A stretch of DNA of 18,556 nucleotides from Syntrophomonas sp. UBA4922 (GTDB lineage Bacteria; Bacillota; Syntrophomonadia; Syntrophomonadales; Syntrophomonadaceae), in the NCBI GenBank assembly GCA_002398825.1, contig DHBS01000028.1, positions 1-18,556 on the forward strand, in the 5' to 3' direction. Position 1 is the stretch's first letter; the number at the start of each line of letters is the position of its first letter. Shown here in pieces: positions 1-8,135 of the stretch. The position numbers and the translations under genes were made by a program. A model generated the notes under the pieces. The model did not search any database and was not told where the DNA came from. It saw nothing but the letters and a program-made list of their open reading frames with translations.

Positions 1-3000
1 TAGAAATGCTTTATATTCCGGACACATGGTGTTGGCGTCGCCGATATGGGGGGTTAGACGGTTGGCAATGTCCCCGGTGGCATAGCCTTTGAAACCGAAC
101 TGCCACAGCATACCGATTTGGTGGACTTCTGCGCCGCCCACTTTAAAGGGCTTAAAGCGCTTGGTCACACAAGCCAGGGCCTCGATGTCACCCCGGGTGG
201 TAGAGACAATAACCTTGGCACCGTTCTTGATCCCTTTATCCCGGGCCAGTTCCTCACTGAGCTCAACAAACATATTGGGCATCAACTCGGCCAGCCAGGG
301 CAGGTTGCGAGTCAAAGCGCCGGTCTGCCAGTGCTCGGTTACCCGGTAAGTAGTAGCGATTATAGGATAATCTTCCTTCTTACCTTGCTTCTCGGGTTCC
401 CATACTTTGGCTATCGGGTTCATAGGCTGCTTGTTGACAATTGGTGGCACCGGAGATTCCCAGGGCTCATAATGTTCAGGGAAAGGTCCATCCTTAAAGG
501 ATGCCAGCGTTGCAAAGAAACATCCTTTGCCTTCAGGACGCATGATAAATGGATCATTAAAAGCCGGCTTGTCAGGTCCGGTGGTCTTAATGAAGTCGGG
601 AACATCCCAACCTGCCCAAGCGCCTGCTCCATCCCACCACACCAGGCGGTCGGTGTCGCCCGGCCAGGGGGTTACTCCATCAGGCTGTACTGAGCAACGG
701 TTGTATATAATTCTTCGGTTGACTGGCCAAGCCCAACCCCAGTTGGGGAACAGTCCCAAGCCGCTGGGGTCTTCTTTCTTGCGCAGCTGCGGTTTGTAGA
801 TCATCTTGCCGTCTTTCCAGGTGGTACCGCCGCAGTAAATCCAGTTGCCGCAGGCTGTACTGCCATCATCCTTTAAGAGGGCAAAGCCTTCCACCGGCTT
901 GCCGTCGGCGACGGTATAACCGCACAATTCATTGGCCACTTTCATAATATCGGGTTCTTCTTCGCCATGCTGACCATCGTAATCCCAGGTCATCTTGTTT
1001 ATGGGTTCATCCTCAGGCCTGGTGCTGTCTGCATACAAGGCTTTGATCTTCTTGCCTAATTCATTGTAAATCCACAGGTCGGCTTTGGATTCTCCTACCG
1101 GATCAGCGCCTTTCCAGCGGAACTGCACCCAACGGCCGGTTTGGGCTGCGGTGCCCTCTTTTTCATATACAGCAGCCGCAGGAAGGAAAAATACCTCGGT
1201 AGCTATATCCTTGGGGGTTAAGCGGTGTACCTTTTCATTCTCTACCGCTCTCTCCCAGGCGGTATGACTCCAGAACTCGGCGCTCTCATTGAGCCACAGA
1301 TCGATGGAAACCATCCATTTCAGTTTGGTCAATGCGGTCTGTTCTTTATTGGCGCTGGGACCGCCTACCACCGGATTGGATCCGTTGATAAAGAGACCGT
1401 CGATTTCGCCTTTATACATGGCTTCAAATAAGCCGATGTGCGAATAATTCTTGGTGTCCTGACGCTTGGGTATATAGTGATATGCAAAATCGTTGGCTTC
1501 GGTAGCGGCATCGCCATACCAGGCTTTCAAAGTACTGACGATCCACTTGGAGGTGTTGACTTTCCAACCGGAATACTTGACCCCGGCCGCGACCAGAGCC
1601 CGCAATTCAGTCAGATTGGTAAAAGGCAACTTGCCAACCCCGGGGGTTGTCTTGCGAATATAGGAAATCAAGTCTTTATAGGCAGCGCTTGCAGTAGGGG
1701 AATCAATGTAGCCGGGTAAAATGTGGAAAAGCAGAGCCATATCCGTGGCCCCCTGCACATTATTCTCCCCGCGCAGAGCATTTATTCCGCCGCCGGCTCT
1801 GCCCATATTGCCCAGTAGAAGCTGCACTATAGTGAAAGCCTTGACATTCTGGGATCCAACGGTATGCTGGGTGATGCCCATAGCATAGTTGATGCAGCCG
1901 GTTTGATCCGGAGCACTGGTAGAGCAATATAGTTTTAAGACTTCCTCATATTTTTTCTTGGGACTGCCGGTGATAGAGCAGACCGTATCGATATCGTAAC
2001 GGGAATAGTGTTTCTTCATGAGCTGGAATACACAGCGCGGATCCTGCAAAGTCGGATCCTGCATGATGTTTCCGCCTTCATCGTATTTATAGTCCCAGGA
2101 ACTTGTATCGTATGAACCCTTGGCGGTATCAAAACCGCTGAAGAGACCGTCCTGAAAATCGAAATCATCTCTGATCAGGAAGGCTGCATTGGTATAACTT
2201 AACACATAGTCCTTATGATAAAGCTCATTATCCAGGATGTACTTTACCATGCCCCCTAAAAAAGCGATGTCGGTACCCGAACGCATGGGGCAATAGATGT
2301 CAGCAATTGCTGAAGTACGAGTAAAGCGGGGATCCACATGAATGATCTTAGTCTGACGCTGGGGATCAAACCTGCCCTTCATAAGCCATTTCATTCCGAT
2401 AGGATGATTCTCCGCCATGTTGCTGCCCATTATCAGGGCTACATTGGTGTTTTTGAGGTCGATCATGTGATTCGTCATGGCGCCTCGTCCAAATGCTGGT
2501 GACAAACCTGCCACCGTGGAGCTGTGTCAGATACGGGCCTGGGTTTCTAAAAATACCACACCCAGGGAACGCATCATTTTGGCTAAAAGATAGCACTCCT
2601 CATTATCCAAACCGGATCCACCGATAGAGGCGATCTTCTCGGTACGGTTTACAATTATTTCAGTACCGTCAGCGATTTTTTCCTTATGAATAAAACTTGC
2701 GTCACGGGTCTCCTTGATCCGCTGGGCAATTTCATTCAACATCCAGTCCCATTCTTTTTCTTCCCACTTCTCACTACCGGGTGCCCTGTATAATGGCTTT
2801 TTAACCCTCTTAGGGTTGACTACCTGATGCCCGGTCTCCGGCTCATAGATCTCTCTAAGATTGAACATAGCAGAACCCTTTGAACAAGCACAACCTTCAT
2901 TGATGGGATTGTCAGGGTCGCCTACTACGCTCAGCAGTCTGACGAACTTGCCTTCAGCATTCTTCTCGGCATATACGACCAGACCGCATCCAGAAGCACA

Positions 3001-3156
3001 ATAGGGGCACACCGTCGGTGTTGGGGTTACGTTTTTGATCCTTAGTTCCTTAATAGCCGCAGCAGTGGCTTGCATATCAAAACCAAGATCCACAACCGCA
3101 AAGCTGGCTGCGGTTCCACCGGCTAATTTGAGGAACTGACGACGCGTAACCTTCAT
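1..3156 (-). CDS. fdhA: Formate dehydrogenase catalytic subunit, selenocysteine-containing, TAT-exported (3' end beyond window)
   Basis: Molybdopterin oxidoreductase that oxidises formate to CO2 using a bis-MGD Mo or W centre. The start chosen is the ATG at 3154-3156, because the upstream in-frame ATG at 3180 overlaps the AAAGGAG ribosome site. The N-terminus MKVTRRQFLKLAGG is a twin-arginine signal, so the enzyme probably acts outside the membrane. CPYCASGCG (with a fourth Cys in EGCACSKG) binds a 4Fe-4S cluster. Reading stops at an in-frame TGA (2527-2529) in the context ARI-U-HSSTVAGL, the classic FDH selenocysteine site, here residue 210. I read every codon from there to base 1 and found no other stop. 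Conserved stretches such as GRAGGGINALRGENNVQGATD and the C-terminal RLTPHIGDANTMCPEYKAF follow. At 1052 codons and still open it is slightly longer than E. coli FdnG (about 1015), and probably ends just outside. Electron-transfer subunits would be expected further left. Confidence 0.95.
2485..2529 (-). promoter_or_regulatory. Selenocysteine UGA codon with SECIS-like hairpin
   Basis: Directly after the UGA (2527-2529), the leftward mRNA can fold GGUG (2512-2515) with CACC (2498-2501), continued by a short GC/GU pairing and closed by the loop AGGUUU. The E. coli fdhF SECIS has loop AGGUCU at about the same distance from its UGA. A lower stem GCU/AGC can form around it. The single bulged U of the E. 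coli element is not obvious here. Bacterial SECIS elements bind SelB to deliver Sec-tRNA. The pairing is seen in the sequence; the function is inferred from the family context. Confidence 0.75.
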
Positions 3157-3206
3157 TCCATCCCCACTCTCCTTTCCCATATTTATTTTTATAAAACTCC
3201 CAACAC

Positions 3207-3215
3207 ATTATAGCA
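3207..3215 (-). promoter_or_regulatory. Extended -10 promoter of fdhA
   Basis: On the minus strand this reads TGCTATAAT, a perfect extended -10 (TG-N-TATAAT), about 50 bases ahead of the fdhA start. No good -35 box lies 17 bases upstream (TGTCGA is weak), which fits extended -10 promoters that need an activator or little -35 contact. Confidence 0.55.
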
Positions 3216-3232
3216 TCCCGCCGGCAATATCG

Positions 3233-3300
3233 ACACCCATAACCTTTAGCCGGGGTTTTATATATTAAGTCTGCCGGTTTGTAACAATGGCTATGGGTAT
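3233..3300. repeat. Inverted repeat ACACCCATAACC / GGCTATGGGTAT upstream of the fdhA promoter
   Basis: The arms are 3233-3244 and 3289-3300. They are complementary at 10 of 12 positions, and the other two can form G-U pairs in RNA. The spacer is 44 bases. The repeat lies just upstream of the fdhA -10 box, so it is outside the transcript from that promoter. It could be a regulator binding site, or a leader structure if transcription starts further upstream. No known family was recognised. Confidence 0.45.
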
Positions 3301-3356
3301 TCAAATTACGGGATAAAAGACTCTTCCCTCCCTTCAAAGGCTATCGTTGCTGCATT

Positions 3357-3419
3357 AAAAAAAGCCCTAATACGCCTTCTTATTATTTCGACAGAGAATT
3401 TTAAAATCCTTGCCGGGCT
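3357..3419 (-). terminator. Possible terminator after the moeA-PBP gene
   Basis: On the minus strand AGCCC (3415-3419) can pair with GGGCT (3363-3367), and seven T residues follow at 3357-3363. The T-run and GC stem are typical, but the 47-base loop is far longer than normal for an intrinsic terminator. This is a weak call. Confidence 0.3.
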
Positions 3420-3463
3420 CGAATGGGTATTGTAGTATAACTAAAATATATCATAAGTATAAT

Positions 3464-5389
3464 CTAATGCAACTTATTAGCAGCTAAAACCTGGCCGGAC
3501 AGTTCCAGATTATACCCTCCCATTTTTCGCAGCCTTTCTTGAAAATCAGGGCTTTGTAAAGCCTCCAATAACAATTCCGTCCAGGCTTCGGGGATAAGGT
3601 CGGTCAATATACACAAATCATACTGCTCCTCCGCCAGGGGGATAAAGTCCAGATCCATAACCCGGGCACTGGCCATGATGCCCAGTCCGCAATCGCAAGC
3701 ATCGTTTTTCACCGCCGCGGCTACCGCCAAATGAGTGTATTCCTCCCGGGTGTATCCATTGATCCCTGCTGGGTCCACCCCATCCCGTTTGAGCAGATAA
3801 TCCAACAGGATTCGAGTCCCGGCCCCTTTTTGTCGATTGATGAAGCGTATGCCGGGGTCTAGCAATTGTGCCAAACCGGTAATCCCCAAAGGATTGCCCT
3901 TCTTCACTATCAAGCCTTGCTGCCGCCTGGCTACATTGATCAAGCGCCAGTTCTTTCCGCTGAGATAACGCTGAACATAGCTGATATTGTAGTTGCCTTG
4001 CTCAGTATCCAATAAATGTATGCCGGCCATATGGGTCTCGCCGCGCATCAGGGCCATCAGACCGCCCATACTGCCTACATTGGTCGATAAAAGGCGGATC
4101 TCGTGCCGGCGGCGCAGGTAATCAATCAACAGGTCGATACACAGGTCATGACTTCCCATGCATACCAGCGAGCGCTCGATCTCATGCCTGGGGCGCATCA
4201 AAACTGCCTGGCTGTATTCCCCGACGTTGATACCTTCCTGGCCGCTGGAGATTTTGATGACCCCGTCAGCCCTGACCAGGTTGGAGGATATGCCCGCACC
4301 TCTGCTCAAAGGATAGGCCAGATAGCGATCCTGCAATTTGGCCAGATTTACATATACGAATTCGTCCACTCCCATGGGGGAGGCTATTTTCCTGGTCAGC
4401 TGGCACTGCATTTCCTCGGGTTCAGGTACAACCAGGCCTTGTCTTCTATATATTAGTGGTCTGGCAAACAGGGTAAAAACCAGCTGTGCGGAGACCGGGT
4501 AACCTGGAACCCCTATGACCGGTTTATTTTCGCCGATCAGTCCTAATATGGCGGGTTTGCCGGGTTTAATCGCCAGGCCATGATTGAGAACCCTCCCCAG
4601 GCTGGCTATAATAGCGGATGTATAGTCTTCTCTGCCTGCAGAGGAGCCTGAGCAGATAACCAGGAGGTCAGATTGCGGCTCCATTTCCCGAACTGCCTGC
4701 AGCAGTTTGTCCCAATCATCTTCAACGATGGAGTGGCGAATGGTCTTAGCTCCCCATCCCTGGCACAATGCTGCCAGCATATAGCTATTTGATTCCACGA
4801 TCTTACCGGGTTCTAAATCAGGGGAAGCGGTTGGCACTAATTCAGTGCCGGTAGGAATGATCCCCACTACCGGCTGTTTGAAAACCGCCACTTTATCTAC
4901 CGCAGCACTGATTAAGGCCGCGATTTCATAACTGCCCAGGGGATATGAGCTGGGTACGATCATATCTTGGGCTACCAGATCTTCGCCCACTGAGCGGATG
5001 TGCTGCCAGGGAACCGCGGCTTTGATTATTTCAGCCTCATTGCCGAAAAAGTTGACGTCTTCGATCATAATTACGGCATCATATGGCGGGGGTACATAAT
5101 CACCGGTATCCACCATTAAATAACTGCTTTCAGCTATTCTCACCGGGGTGGTTTCACTGGCAGTATAGGTATCTTTTGCCCGCACCGCAATGCCGTCCAT
5201 AGCGGAAGCCTGGTAATGCGGCGAAGAACGCTTTGACAGGACCGGCCGGGAGGTAACCCGTCCCAGGCAATGGCCTACATCCACCCATTCTTCACCGGTT
5301 TTAAAGAAACCGGCTTCATTTAAAGCCTGGTTGAAGCTTAACATGGCTTCCTGCAAAGGGGTATTCTTGATATATATATTTCTTTTCAT
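3464..5389 (-). CDS. MoeA-like molybdopterin molybdotransferase fused to a periplasmic-binding-protein-like domain
   Basis: Two-part protein of 641 residues. Residues 1 to about 405 are a MoeA/gephyrin-type unit: SAMDGIAV near 63, MVDTGDYVP near 92, PTGTELVP with Glu183, SNSYMLAAL near 200, CSGSSAGREDYT with Asp255, HGLAIKPGKPA near 270 and GVPGYPVSAQ near 293. MoeA inserts molybdate (or tungstate) into adenylylated molybdopterin. From about 408 to the end lies a PBP-like fold resembling LysR effector or substrate-binding domains (MGSHDLCIDLLIDYL, STNVGSMGGLMAL, INRQKGAGTRILLDYLL, DCGLGI). This domain pairing is known in Clostridia and archaea, where the appended domain is thought to bind a ligand such as an oxyanion; its role is not settled. 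The start ATG at 5387-5389 lies 11 bases after AGGAG; a TTG nine codons upstream would overlap that site. It is co-oriented with fdhA and divergent from a second moeA. Confidence 0.88.
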   Translation of the reverse strand: MKRNIYIKNTPLQEAMLSFNQALNEAGFFKTGEEWVDVGHCLGRVTSRPVLSKRSSPHYQASAMDGIAVRAKDTYTASETTPVRIAESSYLMVDTGDYVPPPYDAVIMIEDVNFFGNEAEIIKAAVPWQHIRSVGEDLVAQDMIVPSSYPLGSYEIAALISAAVDKVAVFKQPVVGIIPTGTELVPTASPDLEPGKIVESNSYMLAALCQGWGAKTIRHSIVEDDWDKLLQAVREMEPQSDLLVICSGSSAGREDYTSAIIASLGRVLNHGLAIKPGKPAILGLIGENKPVIGVPGYPVSAQLVFTLFARPLIYRRQGLVVPEPEEMQCQLTRKIASPMGVDEFVYVNLAKLQDRYLAYPLSRGAGISSNLVRADGVIKISSGQEGINVGEYSQAVLMRPRHEIERSLVCMGSHDLCIDLLIDYLRRRHEIRLLSTNVGSMGGLMALMRGETHMAGIHLLDTEQGNYNISYVQRYLSGKNWRLINVARRQQGLIVKKGNPLGITGLAQLLDPGIRFINRQKGAGTRILLDYLLKRDGVDPAGINGYTREEYTHLAVAAAVKNDACDCGLGIMASARVMDLDFIPLAEEQYDLCILTDLIPEAWTELLLEALQSPDFQERLRKMGGYNLELSGQVLAANKLH

Positions 5390-5418
5390 GCTGTTATAGA
5401 CTCCTGGTGTTTTCAATT

Positions 5419-5424
5419 ATTGTA
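5419..5424 (-). promoter_or_regulatory. Possible -10 box of the moeA-PBP gene
   Basis: TACAAT on the minus strand would give a start point near 5412 and a leader of about 20 bases that just includes the AGGAG site. The -35 region (TTTTGT) is poor. Confidence 0.3.
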
Positions 5425-5459
5425 TCGCACCGCATTAAAAAACAAAACCAGCCTCAAGG

Positions 5460-5509
5460 AAAATTGACGCTGGTAATTAATCGGAGGCGCAAAGCCGTCA
5501 GTCAATTTT
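5460..5509. repeat. Perfect 9-bp inverted repeat between divergent moeA genes
   Basis: AAAATTGAC (5460-5468) and GTCAATTTT (5501-5509) are exact reverse complements 32 bases apart. The right arm abuts the -35 position of the moeA promoter. Each arm contains TTGAC, on opposite strands, so the arms could also double as outward- or inward-facing -35 elements. Nearby shorter repeats ACCAGC/GCTGGT (5447-5452, 5469-5474) and GCCTC/GAGGC (5451-5455, 5484-5488) add to the structure. A shared operator for the two moeA genes is a reasonable inference. Confidence 0.5.
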
Positions 5510-5528
5510 ATCTTACCGGGTGTTTAAG

Positions 5529-5534
5529 TATAAT
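5529..5534 (+). promoter_or_regulatory. -10 box of moeA
   Basis: A perfect TATAAT sits 56 bases ahead of the moeA start. The -35 hexamer at 17-base spacing (TTTTAT, 5506-5511) is weak. The resulting leader can form a small hairpin, GGGC-A-GGA with TCC-GCCC (5543-5563), without a T-run. Confidence 0.45.
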
Positions 5535-5590
5535 AACTATAAGGGCAGGATCATCTTCCGCCCCATTAACATGTCTGAGAGGATGTAAAC

Positions 5591-6799
5591 ATGGGCGAGT
5601 TTTTGCAGGTGGTAAGTTACGAAGAGGCTATCGTCAGGCTAAAGAGCAGGCTCAAGCGGCCCGGGGAAGAACAGTGCCCGCTGGGCCGATCCAGGGGGCG
5701 GATATTATCCCGGGCGATTGCCAGCCCTGAAGATATGCCGGGTTTTAATCGGTCGACAGTAGACGGCTATGCGGTAAATGCCCTCGATAGTTTTGGGGCC
5801 AGCGAATCCCTGCCGGCCTTTTTCCAATATATCGGCGCGGTTCCCATGGGGGCCGCTCCAGACTTTTCCATCAGCTCCGGCCAGTGCGCCTGGATCCCTA
5901 CCGGGGGCATGCTCCCCGCCGGCAGTGATGCCGCTATAATGGTGGAGTACACCGAAAGGCTGGGTGACGACACCATACTGGTCTACCGCCCGGGCAGCCC
6001 CGGGGAGAATGTGATGCGAAAAGGGGAAGACATATCCCGCGATGCAGATCTATTTGCCGAAGGGCACCTCCTGCGCCCTCAGGATATCGGGCTTTTGGCT
6101 TCGCTGGGAATCAGCCGGGTACCGGTTATCAAGCCTTATCTGGTCGGCATCATCAGCAGCGGTGATGAAATGGTTCCCATTGAAATGCCGCCGAATCCCG
6201 GACAGGTTCGGGATGTTAATTCATACAGCCTGGCGGCGGCGGTTGAAGAGAGGGGACATCGGGCCCAAATCTATCCGCTGGTCAGGGACGATGCGGATCA
6301 GCTAAAAAGGATGGTGGCTCAATCACTTGAACAAAACGATATAACCCTGCTGTCCGGAGGCAGTTCTGTGGGAATCGCCGACCTGACCCTGGATGTCTTG
6401 TTGTCGTTTGAGGAAGCGCAGCTGCTTTTTCACGGATTGGCGGTGAAACCGGGAAAACCAACCATGGGAGTGAGTATTAAAGATAGACTGGTAATAGGTT
6501 TGCCAGGTCATCCGGTTTCAGCGTTGATGATGTTCAATGTATTGAGCCATCAACTCTTAGACAGCAGGAGAAATCTTCATGTCCATGCCAGGCTGACCCA
6601 GAATATCGCCTCACAGCCGGGGAGAGACGACTTCGTGCCGGTTTATCTCAGTGAAGGGGCAGGCCACTGGGAGGCCCGCCCCCTGTTGGGAAAATCGGGT
6701 TTAATGAGTATCCTGGCCCAGGCCAATGGCTTTATTCATATAAAGGCTGTCGACCAGGGATTAAAGGGTGGGGAGGTTTGCCGGGTTTATCCGTTTTAA
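5591..6799 (+). CDS. moeA: Molybdopterin molybdotransferase MoeA
   Basis: Catalyses the last step of molybdenum cofactor synthesis, inserting molybdate into MPT-AMP to give Mo-MPT. At 402 residues it has the normal MoeA length with no extra domain. Motifs in order: STVDGYAV (55-62), PTGGMLPAGSDAAIMVEY (103-120), PGENVMRKGED (137-147), ISSGDEMVP with Glu193, DVNSYSL (208-214), LLSGGSSVGIADLT (253-266) with Asp264, HGLAVKPGKPTM (281-292) and GLPGHPVSA (303-311). These include the acidic residues that correspond to the E. coli MoeA active site. The ATG follows GAGAGGA with 7-base spacing. It is divergent from the moeA-PBP gene and ends 3 bases from the convergent ATPase gene. Two MoeA types side by side suggests a division of labour, perhaps by metal or by enzyme, but nothing in the sequence proves that. 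Confidence 0.95.
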   Translation: MGEFLQVVSYEEAIVRLKSRLKRPGEEQCPLGRSRGRILSRAIASPEDMPGFNRSTVDGYAVNALDSFGASESLPAFFQYIGAVPMGAAPDFSISSGQCAWIPTGGMLPAGSDAAIMVEYTERLGDDTILVYRPGSPGENVMRKGEDISRDADLFAEGHLLRPQDIGLLASLGISRVPVIKPYLVGIISSGDEMVPIEMPPNPGQVRDVNSYSLAAAVEERGHRAQIYPLVRDDADQLKRMVAQSLEQNDITLLSGGSSVGIADLTLDVLLSFEEAQLLFHGLAVKPGKPTMGVSIKDRLVIGLPGHPVSALMMFNVLSHQLLDSRRNLHVHARLTQNIASQPGRDDFVPVYLSEGAGHWEARPLLGKSGLMSILAQANGFIHIKAVDQGLKGGEVCRVYPF

Positions 6800-6833
6800 G
6801 CCTCAAAGCCCCAGTTGATTCTGCCATGAGGCT
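6799..6833. terminator. Possible shared hairpin at the convergent moeA/ATPase junction
   Basis: AGCCTCA (6799-6805) and TGAGGCT (6827-6833) are perfect 7-bp complements that overlap both stop codons. No T-run follows on either strand, so this may only be a weak or factor-assisted stop. Confidence 0.3.
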
Positions 6834-7903
6834 GCTATTTGCTGCCGGCGGGTTTCAATCGCTGCAAAATCCATAGCCGGTACGTAATAATGTTCCAGTT
6901 CATCGTGCCATTTTTTGGCGGTCTGCAAGATTTGCACGGCATCGGTGATGCCCTGGTTGTAGCGGTGGACGGCAGCAAAGATCAGCTTGGCCCGGGCCGA
7001 TACGCCTTCATTGTCCAGCAGCTGATCGAAATCAAGCTGGCGCTTGAGCTTCAGGCCTTTTAGTATTTCTTTATAAGGAAGCAATCCGGACCCTATATCG
7101 ATCAATAAAGCATTGCTGGACGGTACCAGGATATAATCGATATCATGGGGATCCACAGGATTGTGAAAAACCTCGCCATATATCCCGCCCTGCTCCATCA
7201 GGTTTCTGGTATGGGCAAACAAATCCTGCACCCCTGCTCCTGGACTGCCTTTTACCGCGAAGATAGCGGTATGATTATCGATCAAGGTTTCCAATTTGGT
7301 TATCAGTCCGCCCGGGGTCAGAGCCCCGGCAAACAGATGCCTTAAGGGGCGGTATTCCGACACCGAACCAGCCAGGAAATCGGCAGTCAATGCCTGAAGA
7401 TTACGGTTAAGGGATTTGCTTACACGGTTTTCACCGTAGTAATCCTTGAGTTCGTCATAGGCGATGCCACATTCTTTGAGGCGGCTGTAAGCCCGCATAA
7501 AACACCTGGAGATTTCCCGGGTCAACTGCACAATCTCTTGGCGATGGGGCTTTATCATGTCCTGATGCCAATAATCGCCCAGGTTAAGGATTTCGTCTAC
7601 AGCGCCGGGGTAAACCGGATCTACCACATGCGGACTGGTGCCATCCAACAAGCAGAACTGCTGCTTGCCGATGACGATGCCGTCCAGAGAAGACGGGTCT
7701 GAGGAACATCCATGCTCCTCGACGTCCACGCCCAGCCGGGAGAAATGATCCCCGACTTTCTTCATGAAACTGGACTTTCCCACTCCGGGTCCGCCTTTGA
7801 GGATGATTTTTTGAGCAACCTCTGGCCCCACTATCTGGTCATAGAAAGAATAAAAGCCAAAACGGGTATTGCCGCCCGGGTAAACATATCGACGGATTGC
7901 CAT
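6803..7903 (-). CDS. P-loop ATPase of unknown function (PRK06851-like)
   Basis: 366 residues from the ATG at 7901-7903, which is preceded by GGGGGTG at 7-base spacing; an ATG five codons upstream lacks a ribosome site. A classic Walker A, KGGPGVGKSSFMKK, lies at 36-49. LLDGTSPHVVDP near 85-96 is a Walker B-like stretch characteristic of a family of uncharacterised ATPases found mainly in Firmicutes. The family normally has two P-loop halves. The second half here starts at about 200 with HTAIFAVKGSPGAGVQDLF (211-229), where the P-loop Lys and Ser/Thr are gone. The protein is soluble, with no signal peptide or membrane segment. It is convergent with moeA and divergent from recJ, so context gives no clear role. 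I do not know its substrate. Confidence 0.8.
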   Translation of the reverse strand: MAIRRYVYPGGNTRFGFYSFYDQIVGPEVAQKIILKGGPGVGKSSFMKKVGDHFSRLGVDVEEHGCSSDPSSLDGIVIGKQQFCLLDGTSPHVVDPVYPGAVDEILNLGDYWHQDMIKPHRQEIVQLTREISRCFMRAYSRLKECGIAYDELKDYYGENRVSKSLNRNLQALTADFLAGSVSEYRPLRHLFAGALTPGGLITKLETLIDNHTAIFAVKGSPGAGVQDLFAHTRNLMEQGGIYGEVFHNPVDPHDIDYILVPSSNALLIDIGSGLLPYKEILKGLKLKRQLDFDQLLDNEGVSARAKLIFAAVHRYNQGITDAVQILQTAKKWHDELEHYYVPAMDFAAIETRRQQIAASWQNQLGL

Positions 7904-7984
7904 ATTTTGCACCCCCATTTCAACATTAACCGCACAGTCGTCATTAAATCTATATGGCTAAAAGCTAAAAATATGTGGTCATAC

Positions 7985-8029
7985 TTCTTGAATACAGCAT
8001 TCCCGGCTTTGCAGAAACGCCTTCAAGAA
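7985..8029. repeat. Inverted repeat TTCTTGAA / TTCAAGAA between the ATPase gene and recJ
   Basis: Perfect 8-bp arms at 7985-7992 and 8022-8029, 29 bases apart, lie in the 232-base divergent intergenic region. They sit upstream of a possible recJ -10 box. They may be a bipartite regulator site; chance cannot be excluded. Confidence 0.35.
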
Positions 8030-8056
8030 TTTACTGCGGTGGATGTCGTCTTCATT

Positions 8057-8062
8057 TATAAT
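8057..8062 (+). promoter_or_regulatory. Possible -10 box of the recJ operon
   Basis: A perfect TATAAT lies 73 bases before the recJ start. The -35 position (CTGCGG at 17-base spacing) does not resemble the consensus, so this rests on the -10 alone. Confidence 0.35.
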
Positions 8063-8135
8063 TGATAAGAAATCCCGGCCAACCAGCAGCCGATTGTAAT
8101 GAAGCGCATTTTTATCTTGCGATGGGAGAGGAAAT

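Larger units (their letters stand above)
3157..3463. other. Intergenic region upstream of fdhA, no gene
   Basis: These 307 bases separate fdhA from the upstream co-oriented moeA-PBP gene. No credible reading frame was found. It holds the fdhA extended -10 box, a 12-bp near-perfect inverted repeat, a second copy of ATGGGTATT, and a possible terminator for the upstream gene. No tRNA or known riboswitch was recognised. Confidence 0.6.

Noticed and set aside
118..693. 191-residue plus-strand reading frame
   Set aside because: It is antisense to fdhA, whose frame is continuous and strongly conserved; the predicted protein has no recognisable motif and no ribosome site.
2527..2529. The in-frame TGA could mark a broken formate dehydrogenase pseudogene
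   Set aside because: It falls exactly at the family's selenocysteine position, a SECIS-like hairpin follows, and the frame is open for the remaining 842 codons.
3157..3463. A molybdenum cofactor riboswitch or tRNA-Sec gene in the fdhA upstream region
   Set aside because: I could not match either strand to a known riboswitch pattern or a tRNA cloverleaf; only simple repeats are visible.
4103..4456. 117-residue plus-strand reading frame
   Set aside because: Antisense to the conserved MoeA-PBP coding sequence, with no motif or ribosome site.
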